Shown: positions 27,401 through 34,982 of the stretch, piece by piece
Layout of the letters: each line of letters opens with the position of its first letter
Position numbering within the stretch: position 1 is the stretch's first letter
Assembly (NCBI GenBank): GCA_045128275.1
Contig: JBGVRH010000046.1
Coordinates: 1-64,000 of the forward strand
Origin: CAMEON01 sp045128275
GTDB taxonomy: Bacteria > Bacillota > Clostridia > Oscillospirales > CAG-272
Length of the DNA stretch: 64,000 nucleotides
Direction of reading: 5' to 3'
The notes under the pieces: model-generated
Told to the model about the DNA's origin: nothing
The model's database searches: none
Seen by the model: only the letters and a program-made list of their open reading frames with translations
Program-made: the position numbers and the translations under genes

Positions 27401-30400
27401 CACGCCTTGGGATACACGGCCAGACCGCCGATCCCCGCCGAGGGCTCCAGAACCACGTCGGAGACCTTGACGTTTGCCGCCCACGCCGCCAGATAGGCAA
27501 TGGTGGGAGGCGTGGAGAACTGCTGGAACTTCTCCTGCTCGGCGGTGCGGTTGGTCTGGGTGGGTAGATTCCCCACCAGCTCCTCCAGCTTGGCGAGAGC
27601 CTGCACCGCTCCCGCGGGATCGTCAGTGTTGAAGTCCCGCGCCAGCTCCTTCAGGTAAAGGTTCACGGCCAGCTCCAGCGCGTCGTAAGCGTCCTTGGGC
27701 GTGTATGCCCCTTCGGCAAGGGTTCCGCCAAAGGCCTTGGCGCACTTCTCCTCCAGCACCTTCTTGTTGGGGTACACGCCGGCGCGGAAGCGGTCAAGGA
27801 AGTAGGCGGCTACCTGCATGGAGGGGGCATCTGCATTCGCGTTTGCGGAACGATCCGTGGTGTTATCGGAACGAACAAACCACTCGGACGCTACCTGATC
27901 GCCATATCCTGCATCCATATACTGTTGCAGGACTTTCTTCGCCTCCACGTCGTAATTGACCTTCCCGAAGATCTCACGGATCGTAGCGGAGGGATTCTCC
28001 TCGGCCAGAGCCTCGATCAGATCACTCGTAGCCTTGGAGCTGTATGCGATGGGCTTCTTCTTCCCTGGTACGTGCCATTCCACGTCGTGAACAGGCCAAT
28101 CGGCCTTTTTGGTGGAAGTAGCCTGATCCTTTTTCACAGGTTCCGTAGTCTGCCCCAGTAGCTTCTTCCGCTTGGCGTACTCTACCAGATCCTCGGCCGC
28201 ACCTTCGTGAGTATCGTGAGGAGCGGTTGCGTACACGGTATCGGACGCTTTTCGGGAATACTCCCCATCACGGCTACGGTGGATCGTACCATGATGCTTC
28301 CCCGCCGTATAGGATACGCGGAACACATACCCATCGGTCTCGAATAATCCTCTGCGGTTAAGCTCCTGCCGCATGGTTTCATGCGCATCCGCTGTCTTTT
28401 TTTCTGCGGAGGTGTCGAATGCTTCGGAAGCCGTCACGGTCTCCTGATCATAAGCCTCCCGCAAAGCCTGCTCCACTTCCGAGCGGTCAGCCTTGCCATA
28501 CCAGATCTTGCGCTTTCCGTGCCAACGGAAGCCCAGTTCCTTCAAGGCGTTCCGAACCGCCACGGAGGGCTTGTCCTCAAAACTGACCTCCACCTGCCCG
28601 TCCCGCTCGGTAATGGTATAAGCACCATCCGTGGTCGTTACAGCCTCATTTTCAGCCTTTTCAGAGGCTTTACGTGCATCCTCTCTCGAATCCTGCACGT
28701 TACCCTCCGCGCCCGCCGGCTGCTGCTTCTCGGCATACACAGCGGCTCCCTCCGTCCAAGCGTCCATCAGGATGGACATAGCCTCATCCGAAATGGCACG
28801 ATCCTTCCACAGGATCCCGCTCTCCTTGGCCGCGGCCACCGCGTCGGAAGCAGACATCCCCGCCTCGCCCATAGCGCGGAATCGGGGAGCCACCTGATCG
28901 ACGGTCAGCCCGTCCGCCACGTACTCGGCGGGAGTCGCCTCGGAAACCGCCTCCTGTGCCCCGTGGCTTTCCTCTGCGGCGGTTTCAGGCGCGGGGGCTT
29001 CATCTGCCCGCACTTCCTCGGTCTCGGCTTCTGCGGCAGTTTCAGGAGCTTCCGCGGTCTCCTCGGTCGGTACCGTGACAGCCTCTGTGGGATCCTCTGC
29101 GGAGATCTTCTCGGAAGGAACTTCGGTTTCCTCGGCTGTGATCTCGGGGGGCACTTCCGCTGTGATCTCGGGGGGCACTTCCGTAGGAGCTTCCTCTTCC
29201 CCGCTCTCGACCTTCTCGATAGCCGTGCGGTTCTCCTGCACCAGCGCGTACAGCTCGGCCCCCGACACCTTACGTCCCTTATCCAGGCGCGCCTTCAGCT
29301 TCCGTGCCAGACGGCTGTCGGGATTCAATGCCATAGCCTCAGCTACCAAAGCTCCTTCAACGCCATTCCCGTACAGCTCCCGCGCCTGCTTGTAGACACG
29401 GGATGCCTCCACGTTGCCAACAACGGTGGGAAGTCCCTCCAGAACCCCCGCCGACAGCATACCCAGAAGCCCCGAGTAAATGACCTCCTCCAGATCGATC
29501 CCCTCAAAGGCCTCCCCCTTGGTAAAGGCCGCGGCGAAAAGAGGCTCCAGCACCGATTGCAAGGCCTCCTCCACGCCCTCATCCAGCATATTGGAGCCCA
29601 GGTCAATGGCGATCCGCGCCAGAGCGTTGTCGATCTTGGGCAGGATCTTCCCCGCGATGGCCTGGAACGCGCCCTTGGAACTTCCACCCGTCAGCTTACC
29701 GATACCGCCCAGTACCTTCTCCAGTACGGCTTCGGACACGCCCACGGCCAGAGAATACCCTCGCGCCTGCCAATCATCGTACCCCAGACGCTTCATTTCG
29801 GCATAGGCGTTACCCGTGGCCGCCGCGCCCATGGAGACAAGACCCGCAGCCTGACCCACCACGGGTATGTAGGACACCAGAATAGAGGGGAGCATATTGG
29901 CGGTAGTGGAAGTCAGATCGTAGGCGATCCCCCAGCCTCCGCCTGTGCCATCGTCGCGGATCACGTCGTTGCGGATCATGGAAGAGGCGTACTGCGAGGC
30001 AGAGAGCGGATCGGGATCCCCGCCCTTGAACCAATTGTCCAGATTGCCGATGCCATAGGCGAAATTATCAAGACCAGATCCAAAGGCGTTCACCATTTCC
30101 AGAAAACGGTTCCCGGTAACTGTATCGTGAATATCCGATCCCCAACGCTGATTCAATTTATCGTCAAGAGAAGCAAGATACTCCGCCGCCTTACCGGTCT
30201 CACCCTTGCCGAGGTAGTAGTTGTATATAGCGACCTCGTTATCGGTCATGAATTGGTAGCGGTAATCACCGATCACATCCGATACATCTCCGCTGTTGTT
30301 GGCCGAACCCATTCGCTTTCGGATCTCGTCCACGTTGTCACGGGAAAAGGTAACCATGTTCCCTATGCTTTCGGCGAACTTCTTTTGATTCCGCGGGGTA

Positions 30401-30951
30401 GACCAAAACGGAGCGTCATCATATGTCGGATTCCCGATCCCCGCACCGATCCCCGAAAATTCCTCGAAGTCCTCCAGCCCCATGGTCTCCCGCTCAAAGC
30501 GGTCATTGTCCAACCACGCGCTGAAATCCTCCTCGGAGGCAAACTGCCCGTAGAAGTCGGCAATGCCGCCCAGCTCCGAAAGCCCCTCCAAGGCCTTGGA
30601 ATAGCTCTCGTAGTCCTCGGGCGTCATGCTCCCCTTGTTCTTGTAGAGGTGCGCTTGAATGGTGTCGTAACGGGTGTTCAGATCCGCCGCGCGCTCCTTG
30701 GCACGTGCCAGCGTGATCGGCGTATCCCCCCGCAGATCCGAAACAAAGCCCTGCGCATCGGTGACGAAACCGCTCAGATAGTCGGCATTGACCCCGCTCG
30801 TGTCCAGAGCGTCATACCGCTTCAAGCGGCGCGCCCCCGCCATAATGTCAGCCCCCGTGACCTGCCTCCCTGCGGCCGCGCCCGACCCGTTCTGTTCCTT
30901 TTTCCTGCCGGCCTTAGCCTTGGCCAACAGCTCGGAACCCGTAATACTCAT
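18469..30951 (-). CDS. Giant polyvalent protein (MTase-helicase-metallopeptidase), DarB-like
   Basis: A 4160-residue protein in one open frame, a third of the prophage. Domains in order: a helical N-terminus with a hydrophobic Ala/Gly segment (about 360-470); an acidic Pro/Glu/Thr linker (about 570-700); a small LGFRWHGKRKIWYGK-type domain (about 790-830); an N6-adenine methyltransferase with NPPF at 1234-1237; a Gly/Arg-rich linker (1353-1492) overlying the embedded gene; a strawberry-notch-type SF2 helicase with GTGVGKG at 1604, DEAH at 1713 and QGFGRTHRS at 2108; an AT-rich associated domain (about 2560-2830); a zincin motif HELGHH at 2915; and an LPD38-like C-terminus from about 3400. MTase plus helicase recalls P1 DarB, a virion protein injected to block restriction. 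GGAGG precedes the ATG. Confidence 0.85.
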   Translation of the reverse strand: MSITGSELLAKAKAGRKKEQNGSGAAAGRQVTGADIMAGARRLKRYDALDTSGVNADYLSGFVTDAQGFVSDLRGDTPITLARAKERAADLNTRYDTIQAHLYKNKGSMTPEDYESYSKALEGLSELGGIADFYGQFASEEDFSAWLDNDRFERETMGLEDFEEFSGIGAGIGNPTYDDAPFWSTPRNQKKFAESIGNMVTFSRDNVDEIRKRMGSANNSGDVSDVIGDYRYQFMTDNEVAIYNYYLGKGETGKAAEYLASLDDKLNQRWGSDIHDTVTGNRFLEMVNAFGSGLDNFAYGIGNLDNWFKGGDPDPLSASQYASSMIRNDVIRDDGTGGGWGIAYDLTSTTANMLPSILVSYIPVVGQAAGLVSMGAAATGNAYAEMKRLGYDDWQARGYSLAVGVSEAVLEKVLGGIGKLTGGSSKGAFQAIAGKILPKIDNALARIAIDLGSNMLDEGVEEALQSVLEPLFAAAFTKGEAFEGIDLEEVIYSGLLGMLSAGVLEGLPTVVGNVEASRVYKQARELYGNGVEGALVAEAMALNPDSRLARKLKARLDKGRKVSGAELYALVQENRTAIEKVESGEEEAPTEVPPEITAEVPPEITAEETEVPSEKISAEDPTEAVTVPTEETAEAPETAAEAETEEVRADEAPAPETAAEESHGAQEAVSEATPAEYVADGLTVDQVAPRFRAMGEAGMSASDAVAAAKESGILWKDRAISDEAMSILMDAWTEGAAVYAEKQQPAGAEGNVQDSREDARKASEKAENEAVTTTDGAYTITERDGQVEVSFEDKPSVAVRNALKELGFRWHGKRKIWYGKADRSEVEQALREAYDQETVTASEAFDTSAEKKTADAHETMRQELNRRGLFETDGYVFRVSYTAGKHHGTIHRSRDGEYSRKASDTVYATAPHDTHEGAAEDLVEYAKRKKLLGQTTEPVKKDQATSTKKADWPVHDVEWHVPGKKKPIAYSSKATSDLIEALAEENPSATIREIFGKVNYDVEAKKVLQQYMDAGYGDQVASEWFVRSDNTTDRSANANADAPSMQVAAYFLDRFRAGVYPNKKVLEEKCAKAFGGTLAEGAYTPKDAYDALELAVNLYLKELARDFNTDDPAGAVQALAKLEELVGNLPTQTNRTAEQEKFQQFSTPPTIAYLAAWAANVKVSDVVLEPSAGIGGLAVYPKAWGATVAVNELDERRRGVLSHMGFDLMTGEDARYVQDVPALASVSPSVVLMNPPFSSQATTGMAANTATSFEHVEAALEKLTDGGRLVTVLGAGRDGVDSKQFTAWIRKLKKDYTVRANVVIDGKNYRKYGTDFNVRIVVIDKVGAHTGETVTGTFTNLKELPEKLKGVRDARQSGRAGFESDRGLAGDTGGVRADPRVSGAERAVGDPHAGAGVPVGGGSAGVHDGTHGGGGGSASRGAVSDPHDRAAGGRDMEQPRSQRTGRSGESDSDRVRAGAESPASDHAESGGGDVGQLRGVDQRRGNARAEDVTAPAPESAPAPAKDYKAGTSKKKPKDTGVYSDYVAPALPVKGLKAHPAVLVESSAMASVQAPKATYKPHLPQDAINRGVWSGEQMVNIVYAGQAHEQTLPNGTRKGYLIGDGTGVGKGRQIAGIIMDNLAQGRKRAVWVSNNSPLYEDAIRDWTAVGGDKADVMLYERSKADKRARSDGILFTTYSTLGAKPTKSSKDKATNLDKIVAWLGEDFDGVIAFDEAHNMANAIPKKGGWGQQKPAAKALAGLELQRRLPKARVVYVSATAATSVGELAYAERLGLWGEETSFRDRETFLDKLMQAGTAGMELVARDMKAMGVYNARSISYDGVQYDTLRHKLTRQQKDMYDKMSDAWQIVMQNVENAMVVTGAVKDGKARGRYLSGLYGSLQRFYQQILCALSMPSVIEDIQRELDAGHSCVLQIVNTNEAQENRTKAAAKETDADLEELDFSPRNILIDYLTNAFPITRYEEYMDEDGNKRSREVKDADGNPVISQKAVAMRDDLISQIQALSIPDNPLDMLYRAFGVDNVAEITGRSSRVVPLPDEHGDLHLVDQKRGKAANSADVEAFQNGDKRILVFSDAGGTGKSYHADRAAKNQQKRIHYLIQPGWNATKAVQGFGRTHRSNQVSAPTYKLVTTDISGQARFISTIAKRLDNLGAMTKGQRQAGSGFFSAADNLESDLAAQTLFTFYRMLDRGAYPEFSGRSIIRKLGLERKLYTQEGYLNVESSDMMDVSLFLNRVLSLRFDEQNALFGHFVDLLTQFTEEAEQRGELDRGMENVRADRAELVEEKIIREYENGGEPTKFLRIKTYTKARIEPSVKRIQKTANDFLGIYRDTKGQARAIFALADKTEMNGAVTKRYRVQSPNVGRHGVIDAATLRKYTRVSADDMEAAWDEAVAAMPEYDVRDTYMVTGALLPIWDRLSDANIKVQRITLDSGERYLGRVINQTQADQLLRQFGQSRKAEKLTGEQIVNTVIGEGRVVTVEKMYSGYELERARVSGENRIEIVGKRRQQAMYDMAGVIEEKIGSEYRYFIPVGEKGAAMLDKLIRDGARVSVKEESGTEGLRAKKSVSSVQKQKITAGMSDGERYEILKDRHMVLSAEVDRDRLRTVHFDADSEAYLQGFFALSYGEKRALLKKIGSEFGLFDKLYKNDDVELEFQFSGGNLKESVSKQKRRYDDFAKMLSCFDDVIANAVGVEVHNRNGQYKTDPNLKNMYVLVSAFRDGDRVIPVKLAIKEFVSEKQKNALYVAVALESIEKDEIVTEGNTENGVTQAAPSSAISIAQLFSKINPLDESFLKYLPDGFLDERQLEAKRRALAEDEASFNDTNNGDNSSFGNSKSRAAISPRNESEWTHAEIPDGERNVDHSDVEPVSLSELTSLIQERFGVHITFGHLRTRNTDGEYDNKTGGMRVKLAGDLPGIAHELGHHLEREFGLGDFEKRNRTALEAVLTPEMREAYKEELRASEGFAEFLRRYLLDRDGAELDFGRDAEGKVSANSLFYRFETVMDKKTLADLKEVSDVIYALNHDLSVASSKSIHRQRAFIEEFFQFTSAAARALWDKEYRGELMTDTKDTIRASITEQTRILREGVTAQDIGKSWYARFMTHWVDRNYLLYEIARAGNGNAEAYVYAQNAAYAGGVAFANAVDAELCDIDGKVVGESLGAILKPLYTEERKGKRFFSKMDYTKYDAFNEYLVIRHAPERMAEGMKIFGDPRLDTPEYCESRQAELEAEYPEFADMAMRLYEFQTSMLKTWAVQTGIVSASMADEWGKRWNNYVPLQRVMDDKIRTGGKAAKKSYANQKSPWHRAVGSTRDIVAPVDSIVTTLTNLVSISHRNRVMLSLTEALKAMPDSSFLMEKIPAHVKRESVDTTAAKDSMLEDMMENGMDSDLSMAVMELVNKYFDDTMERFTRKAKPGEPDEITVLRNGKAELWQVNNRELFEVVAGLQGETRNAVLKLVEKLTRFQVGALTGNNLAWSLRSNIFRDIQAAGTYLMGDINYLSRDGIQTVHKEVARRWVSLIKGYGKSFVSSFRDTYGHGSEDVYWKEMMALGGSDSALWASDKRASLRVQKEIEKSVSTKLSPFRFVSCVSEAIEKGPRYAAYKLYRESGADPSYAFYRAMDLTVNFKRGGTVSKDLTKVIPFFNASVQGIDRMVRYYTGQQIDRNMQVVHGEARKQLIKQRAVLTLVSAVIGVALAQILRQMDKEDYDRLSTYTKNNFWCIPLPGSHKFITIPKPRELTVLQSGLERGLDYILGDEHAYDEFGEYAIGTLAPPIVSDVLQIPSDGLEDATFGALSSIGIIGPAVEIYANKNFLGQPIIPSYLEDVLPEDQYKQSTSLLAYWLGNTALGRGLGLSPVGIDHFGESVLGGYWELHKSLLPLNGDYRDVTVGFGSSIVRNSAYSTDVANRLYDGREAAMLAYNSDPEDPDKKITYKWYETATSFYSRYGKLAKATEDGKQAEDDRLRALEHVESFLSVMESGGKVAGQDELESYVRATGDTSVMPGVMQTFIKYGENGVFDEELALDAEEYIEFQGKYNDLYWKYATKALAGNLTEEQRGEALQVARDQALIEAKNYILGLHGYSSKRYRQTTGYDDVKSAGVSLTDYAKVKQFWREAESDKDRNGQTVSGSKRDKVAEYIGSLRISDRKKDALYLAMGYSESTLKDTPWH
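26475..26894 (-). CDS. Embedded gene inside the giant polyvalent gene
   Basis: A 139-residue protein read in the +1 frame relative to the host gene. It has an ideal ribosome site, AAAGGAG 6 nt before its ATG. Its codons are overwhelmingly G/C-ending, as in neighbouring genes, and the product looks globular (for example PMQVLAYLWAEVPQESM). In contrast the giant frame over this stretch reads as Gly/Arg/Asp-rich linker. Either the gene is overprinted on a linker of the polyvalent protein, or the polyvalent gene arose by fusion of two genes across it. No family recognised. Confidence 0.65.
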   Translation of the reverse strand: MQDRAVVRALNQTEASQAIQAVFARIPGYREPSELSVIPMQVLAYLWAEVPQESMTALMEAVEGLPPAAQYRILMTEPQEGETWNSPDPSGLDGAENPTLTEYAQEQKAPRQIMQNLAVAMLDNYEAWISDGGMPELRT

Positions 30952-30963
30952 GGCTGATCCTCC

Positions 30964-31995
30964 TTACTCCTTGGATTTCAAATAGTTTTGCAGTTTGACC
31001 AAATGGTTCTTGGCCTCCTGCTCGTCCATGCCGTTCTTCTTCAGCAGACGGTAGAGCTGTGCCACGGTGAACTCCTGCCCGTTGGGCGACTTGATCCTCA
31101 TGTTGCGGTTCAGCCCGCCGAAGAAATTCGTTCCGCCGCCATCGGTCAGCGTCCACCCGCCCGGGTTCTTCACCATAGCGGCGTAATCAATGCGGCCTCC
31201 CGCGTCGTACTCCTCGTAGGGATCGTCAAACCGCTTCAGGTACTCGGTGGCGGCAGCCTCGGAAATGAGCCCCTTGTTGTACATATCGGCCAGATAATCG
31301 GCCATATCCTCCTCGCTCTCAAAGCTTTCCAGCATGGGGACGATGGTCTCATAGCTCGGCAGATCGGCATAATCCGCGTACTCCTCGGGCACGTCCGTTT
31401 CCCCGGTCGTAGCGTTTTCCCCAAGAAGCCCCGAAAGCAGTCCCCCGCTCTCTCCGCTCTGAGTATTCCCGCCCGAAAGAAGCTCTCGCAACAGAGTAGC
31501 TTCCGCGTCCGCTCTGGCCGCGGTTCCCGCGGAGATCGCCGCCGAGGAAGGCCGCCCGCCTGTCATAGCGGCATACTGACCCATGATGTCCTCCGAGGCG
31601 CGCGCCGCGTAGTCGGGATCCAGAATGCCGCGCAGAGCCTCGATATACCCGTTCACTTCAACGTCGGGCACACCATCGGTCTCGCCTGTGCCCTTATTTT
31701 CCGTACCGCCCGTGCCTTCGGGCAGAACCGTAGGAGTCTCGGTCTTGACAGGCACGGTCTTGGGCTGAAACTTATCCGTAACCGACGCAAAGACCCCTTC
31801 TGCGCCTTTCTGTTGATACAGCCGATCGTGGGCGCGCTCCGCGATCCTGCTGTCCGTCTCGGCGGCAGGTTCATTACTCTCACTTTCGGCGTCCCTGTCA
31901 TAAATGCCGCCCCAATCCTTGTTCTTAGCCTTTTCGGGCAAAGACAGCATATAGCGGAGCTCGTCCCGTAAGCTCCTTTTTTCTTTGTCAGCCAT
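30964..31995 (-). CDS. Phage virion-associated protein, unknown function
   Basis: A 343-residue hydrophilic, mostly helical protein. It has an acidic N-terminal half, an Ala-rich helical segment near residues 130-170 (MTGGRPSSAAISAGTAARAD), and a C-terminal part with a likely winged fold (EFTVAQLYRLLKKNG). The ATG has GGAGG upstream. It lies between the nozzle-like protein and the giant polyvalent gene, where short-tailed phages encode ejected internal virion proteins. Assignment rests on position. Confidence 0.55.
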   Translation of the reverse strand: MADKEKRSLRDELRYMLSLPEKAKNKDWGGIYDRDAESESNEPAAETDSRIAERAHDRLYQQKGAEGVFASVTDKFQPKTVPVKTETPTVLPEGTGGTENKGTGETDGVPDVEVNGYIEALRGILDPDYAARASEDIMGQYAAMTGGRPSSAAISAGTAARADAEATLLRELLSGGNTQSGESGGLLSGLLGENATTGETDVPEEYADYADLPSYETIVPMLESFESEEDMADYLADMYNKGLISEAAATEYLKRFDDPYEEYDAGGRIDYAAMVKNPGGWTLTDGGGTNFFGGLNRNMRIKSPNGQEFTVAQLYRLLKKNGMDEQEAKNHLVKLQNYLKSKE

Positions 31996-32008
31996 AAAAA
32001 TGACCTCC

Positions 32009-33976
32009 TCACCTGAAAGAATAATGCTCCCTGGTCATCCCCAGGAGCTTGACCACCGTCCCCGATGTGCCCGCGGCGCGGATCACGATGCGGTAGGTGT
32101 CACACTTGTTGTTGGGGAGCGGGATCTGCACGATCTCCTCCCGCCCCAGCTCCGCTTCGGGAGCATCGTAGAGCGGCGCGATACCGCTCAGCCGCAAAAC
32201 CTCCCGCTCCTCTCCGCCGTCAAACAGCACAGAGACCGATACCTCGGCTCCCTGGGAGCGGATCAAGCGCAGGTAGAGCTTCTGTACCCAGCGCGGCCGC
32301 AAGGCGACACCCTCGCTCCGATCTTCCCGCAGGGGAGCCAACACCACCTCCATGGAAGGCGGATCAGCGTAGGGCAGAAAGCCCATCCCCTCCACACTCT
32401 CACCGACGATGTTGTACCCTCCGGAGATCAGCATGACGCACCGCTCATCCGATCCGTCATGGGAGGACAGCGCGAACAAGCGGTCGGGGAGCGAGGCGAA
32501 GGAATAGAACCGCCGCCCGTCCTCCTTGGCCCATAGGCCGCTCTTGAGGGAATACTTGTAGTTCGCCGCCCGCCCCAGAGGATCCAGCGTACAGGCGTAA
32601 TAGCTCCGCCCATCGGTACCGGCGCAGGCCGAGGCGAAGACCGAACCGAGCCGATCCGAGATCACCACCGCCCCCTCTGAGGAGGTGTAGCGCACAAAGC
32701 CCTGGGGCGAGAGATAGTAGAGCGCGCCGCCGACCGCCACCAGCGAATCAGCTGACCCCGCCTTGACCCCGTAGAGCTCCGCCGTGGCCGTGGAATATTG
32801 AGCGGGTGAATCCCCGTACAGAACCGTTACGGAACGCTCGGTAAAGAAATGAGGCCGCCCACCGTATACACAGCAGGCCGTAAAGGGGGAGGGATCGCCG
32901 GTGTCCAGATACCAGGAATCGGTAGACAAAGAGGGAGAGTGCCAGTAGTACCACTGCGCGGGATCGCCCAGCTTGGAGGCGTAGATCTCGGATCCTCTGC
33001 ACCCGAACACGCGGTTATCGCACACCGTGAAGTGATCCAGTTCGGGCGGCTCCGAGGAGACCGTACAGGCCAGCACAGTCCCCCCGTAGGCCGTCAGCCC
33101 CGAAAGGGTTCCCTCCGCAAAGTAGAGAGCCCGAGCGGTCACGGTCTCGACAGCGTAGCTCTTGCGAGAATTGTTGTTGAGCAGTACCGCGTCTCCCGCC
33201 TTGAATAGCCCCGTGAGGCTCTCGGCAGTATCAAAGGACAGCACGTCGCGATTGCTCTCATGCTGGGCGGTCACGGTCAGGAATATGGATTCCATCCAAT
33301 AGTCCCCGCTCGTTCCCGGCTTCACCGCCTCGATGGTGGCGTTCCCGGATACCCCGACGCGGGGCAGACTCCCCGTCGCCAGCGTTATGACCTTGGCCGT
33401 TACCTTGACAGCCTTGTAGGTGCCCTCCAGATCCCGCAGAGACTCCCGACGGAATCCCAGGACAAAACTGTCCCCCGCCGCGAAGTGAGCGGTCAGATCC
33501 ACGTCCCCGTCGGATACCGTCAGGTACTGGTAGTTGGTCGCGTATTCATGAGTCAGCGTCGCGTTCGCCGTCAGATTCGCCCCGAAGGCCGTCATGCGGC
33601 CCGTCTCGGAATCGTAGCAGACCTTATCGGGCCAGATCACGATCCGCTCACCCATGCAGGCAAACCGACGGGTTAGACCGTCCCCCAAAGGGAGGCCGCC
33701 AACGAGCTTGCCGCCGTAGTAGAGCCCTCCTCCGCTGTGCCAGAACAGCCTCGCGCCGTCGGAGCCAATGCGGGAGTTTTCCACAAGTGAGATCGTGGAA
33801 GGCGCCTTCAGGCGTGACTTGCGGGGCGTGAGCGCGGGATATTCCTCGGTGGAGACGTCTCGCTCGTCGTAGATCTCCCCGTCAGCCGCTGTCGCGGTGT
33901 GGTTGAGGACGCCAAAGGCCAGCTGTGTGGGACGGCTCCGGGTCAGATGGTAAGGAAGCTTAGGTAGCCGTGCCAT
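32009..33976 (-). CDS. Putative tail nozzle / DNA-stabilisation protein
   Basis: A 655-residue, almost wholly beta-rich protein whose repeating strand pattern suggests a beta-propeller. It begins MARLPKLPYHLTRSR. Size, fold impression and position after small connector genes fit the P22 gp10 / T7 gp12 type of tail-hub proteins, an inference not backed by a clear family motif. AAGGAGG lies 9 nt before the ATG, and the gene overlaps the end of the preceding 72-residue gene by 17 bp. Confidence 0.5.
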   Translation of the reverse strand: MARLPKLPYHLTRSRPTQLAFGVLNHTATAADGEIYDERDVSTEEYPALTPRKSRLKAPSTISLVENSRIGSDGARLFWHSGGGLYYGGKLVGGLPLGDGLTRRFACMGERIVIWPDKVCYDSETGRMTAFGANLTANATLTHEYATNYQYLTVSDGDVDLTAHFAAGDSFVLGFRRESLRDLEGTYKAVKVTAKVITLATGSLPRVGVSGNATIEAVKPGTSGDYWMESIFLTVTAQHESNRDVLSFDTAESLTGLFKAGDAVLLNNNSRKSYAVETVTARALYFAEGTLSGLTAYGGTVLACTVSSEPPELDHFTVCDNRVFGCRGSEIYASKLGDPAQWYYWHSPSLSTDSWYLDTGDPSPFTACCVYGGRPHFFTERSVTVLYGDSPAQYSTATAELYGVKAGSADSLVAVGGALYYLSPQGFVRYTSSEGAVVISDRLGSVFASACAGTDGRSYYACTLDPLGRAANYKYSLKSGLWAKEDGRRFYSFASLPDRLFALSSHDGSDERCVMLISGGYNIVGESVEGMGFLPYADPPSMEVVLAPLREDRSEGVALRPRWVQKLYLRLIRSQGAEVSVSVLFDGGEEREVLRLSGIAPLYDAPEAELGREEIVQIPLPNNKCDTYRIVIRAAGTSGTVVKLLGMTREHYSFR

Positions 33977-34178
33977 AGTCCACCGCCTCCTTGATCCGCT
34001 TTTCCATATCTGTGACGAACCGCTCCCGCTCCTCGGGCGTGAAATTGGCTTCGTCCAGATGCGTCAGCACGTAGACCAGCTCCCGCGTCAGAACAGACAA
34101 AGCACGCTCCAACGCAGAGACGCGGGCATCGACCGTACCGCTCACCGGAGTAAACTCGGGAATCTTACACATTGCCAT
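33960..34178 (-). CDS. Small coiled-coil phage protein
   Basis: A 72-residue protein (MAMCKIPEFTPVSGTVD) with a helical central segment like those found near connector genes in other clostridial prophages. I chose the ATG at 34178 (GGAGGAGG, 8 nt) over the GTG at 34187, which overlaps that site. It overlaps both neighbours, so translation is coupled. Confidence 0.6.
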   Translation of the reverse strand: MAMCKIPEFTPVSGTVDARVSALERALSVLTRELVYVLTHLDEANFTPEERERFVTDMEKRIKEAVDYGTAT

Positions 34179-34515
34179 CCTGCGCACCTCCTCCCGTCCG
34201 CTGGTACCACTTGGCGTAATCGCTCCACGCCTTCTCGAACACTACCCGGTCGTTGGCGTACAGCTCTGTATCCTGCGCGCAGTAGGCGTACATGGCGCAG
34301 AGGTAGAGCCAATACAGGCGCTCAAAGGGACCGCACGCCGTCAGTACCTTGCCCGTATCCGCCGCAGTCAAAGGCTTTGTGTCCTCGGGCAGATCCTTGC
34401 AGATCAATACCCGCACCTGCCCCTCCACGTCGGAAAGGAAGCCCAGCTTGACCTCCTGGGGAACCGCGTTCGGACGGATCGCGTCCGCCCGGGAAATGAT
34501 TTCAGCAACAGTCAT
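34165..34515 (-). CDS. Putative head-tail connector/adaptor protein
   Basis: A 116-residue helical protein beginning MTVAEIISRADAIRPN. The long open frame upstream is not coding: the ATG at 34515 has GGAGG 7 nt before it. The helical pattern, with an aromatic stretch FERLYWLYLCAMYAY, and location after the capsid gene suggest a head-completion adaptor. Ends by overlapping the next gene. Confidence 0.6.
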   Translation of the reverse strand: MTVAEIISRADAIRPNAVPQEVKLGFLSDVEGQVRVLICKDLPEDTKPLTAADTGKVLTACGPFERLYWLYLCAMYAYCAQDTELYANDRVVFEKAWSDYAKWYQRTGGGAQDGNV

Positions 34516-34622
34516 AACCGTTACCTCCTGAATGTATTTACTGAAAAAGGCGGGGACAGGCTCTCCCCTATCCCCGCCAAAATCCGGGCATGGTCGGATT
34601 TTGTATATTGTGCCCGAGGAGA

Positions 34623-34946
34623 TCAGATCCCCAAGGCTCTGGACTCGGCGGCGTATCTGCTCGACTCCGCCTCCATCATCTCGGCGGTGCGCAGATCCTG
34701 CACCTCGGACTGATCCAGCACCAGCGCGAACTTGCGCTTGATCTTCACCCACTCGCCGCGCTTGATCACGCAGTTCTGACCGTTGACCGCCACATAGACA
34801 GGATCCTTGTACTTGTCATTGTCACGGAACAGCTTGACAGAAACGTACTCGTTCAGGTACGCCTCCATTTCTGCGGGAGTCTTCGGCTTCACCTCAGCTG
34901 TGGTCTCAGTCTCGATCTCAGCCGCGGCGTTCTCATTCTTACTCAT
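34623..34946 (-). CDS. Small protein following the major capsid gene
   Basis: A 107-residue protein with an acidic, disordered N-terminus (about 30 residues) and a compact C-terminal part with KDPVYVAVNGQNCVIKRGEW. Proteins of this kind often follow N4-gp56-type capsid genes and may be head-decoration or completion factors; that role is inferred. GGAGG precedes the ATG. Bases 34516-34622 contain no gene. Confidence 0.6.
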   Translation of the reverse strand: MSKNENAAAEIETETTAEVKPKTPAEMEAYLNEYVSVKLFRDNDKYKDPVYVAVNGQNCVIKRGEWVKIKRKFALVLDQSEVQDLRTAEMMEAESSRYAAESRALGI

Positions 34947-34982
34947 CGTAGTTCCTCCTTCTTATGGACTCTGTGAAATGGA

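Noticed and set aside
28381..30957. Rightward open frame of 858 codons
   Set aside because: Antisense to the N-terminal part of the giant gene, no ribosome site, composition typical of a shadow frame.
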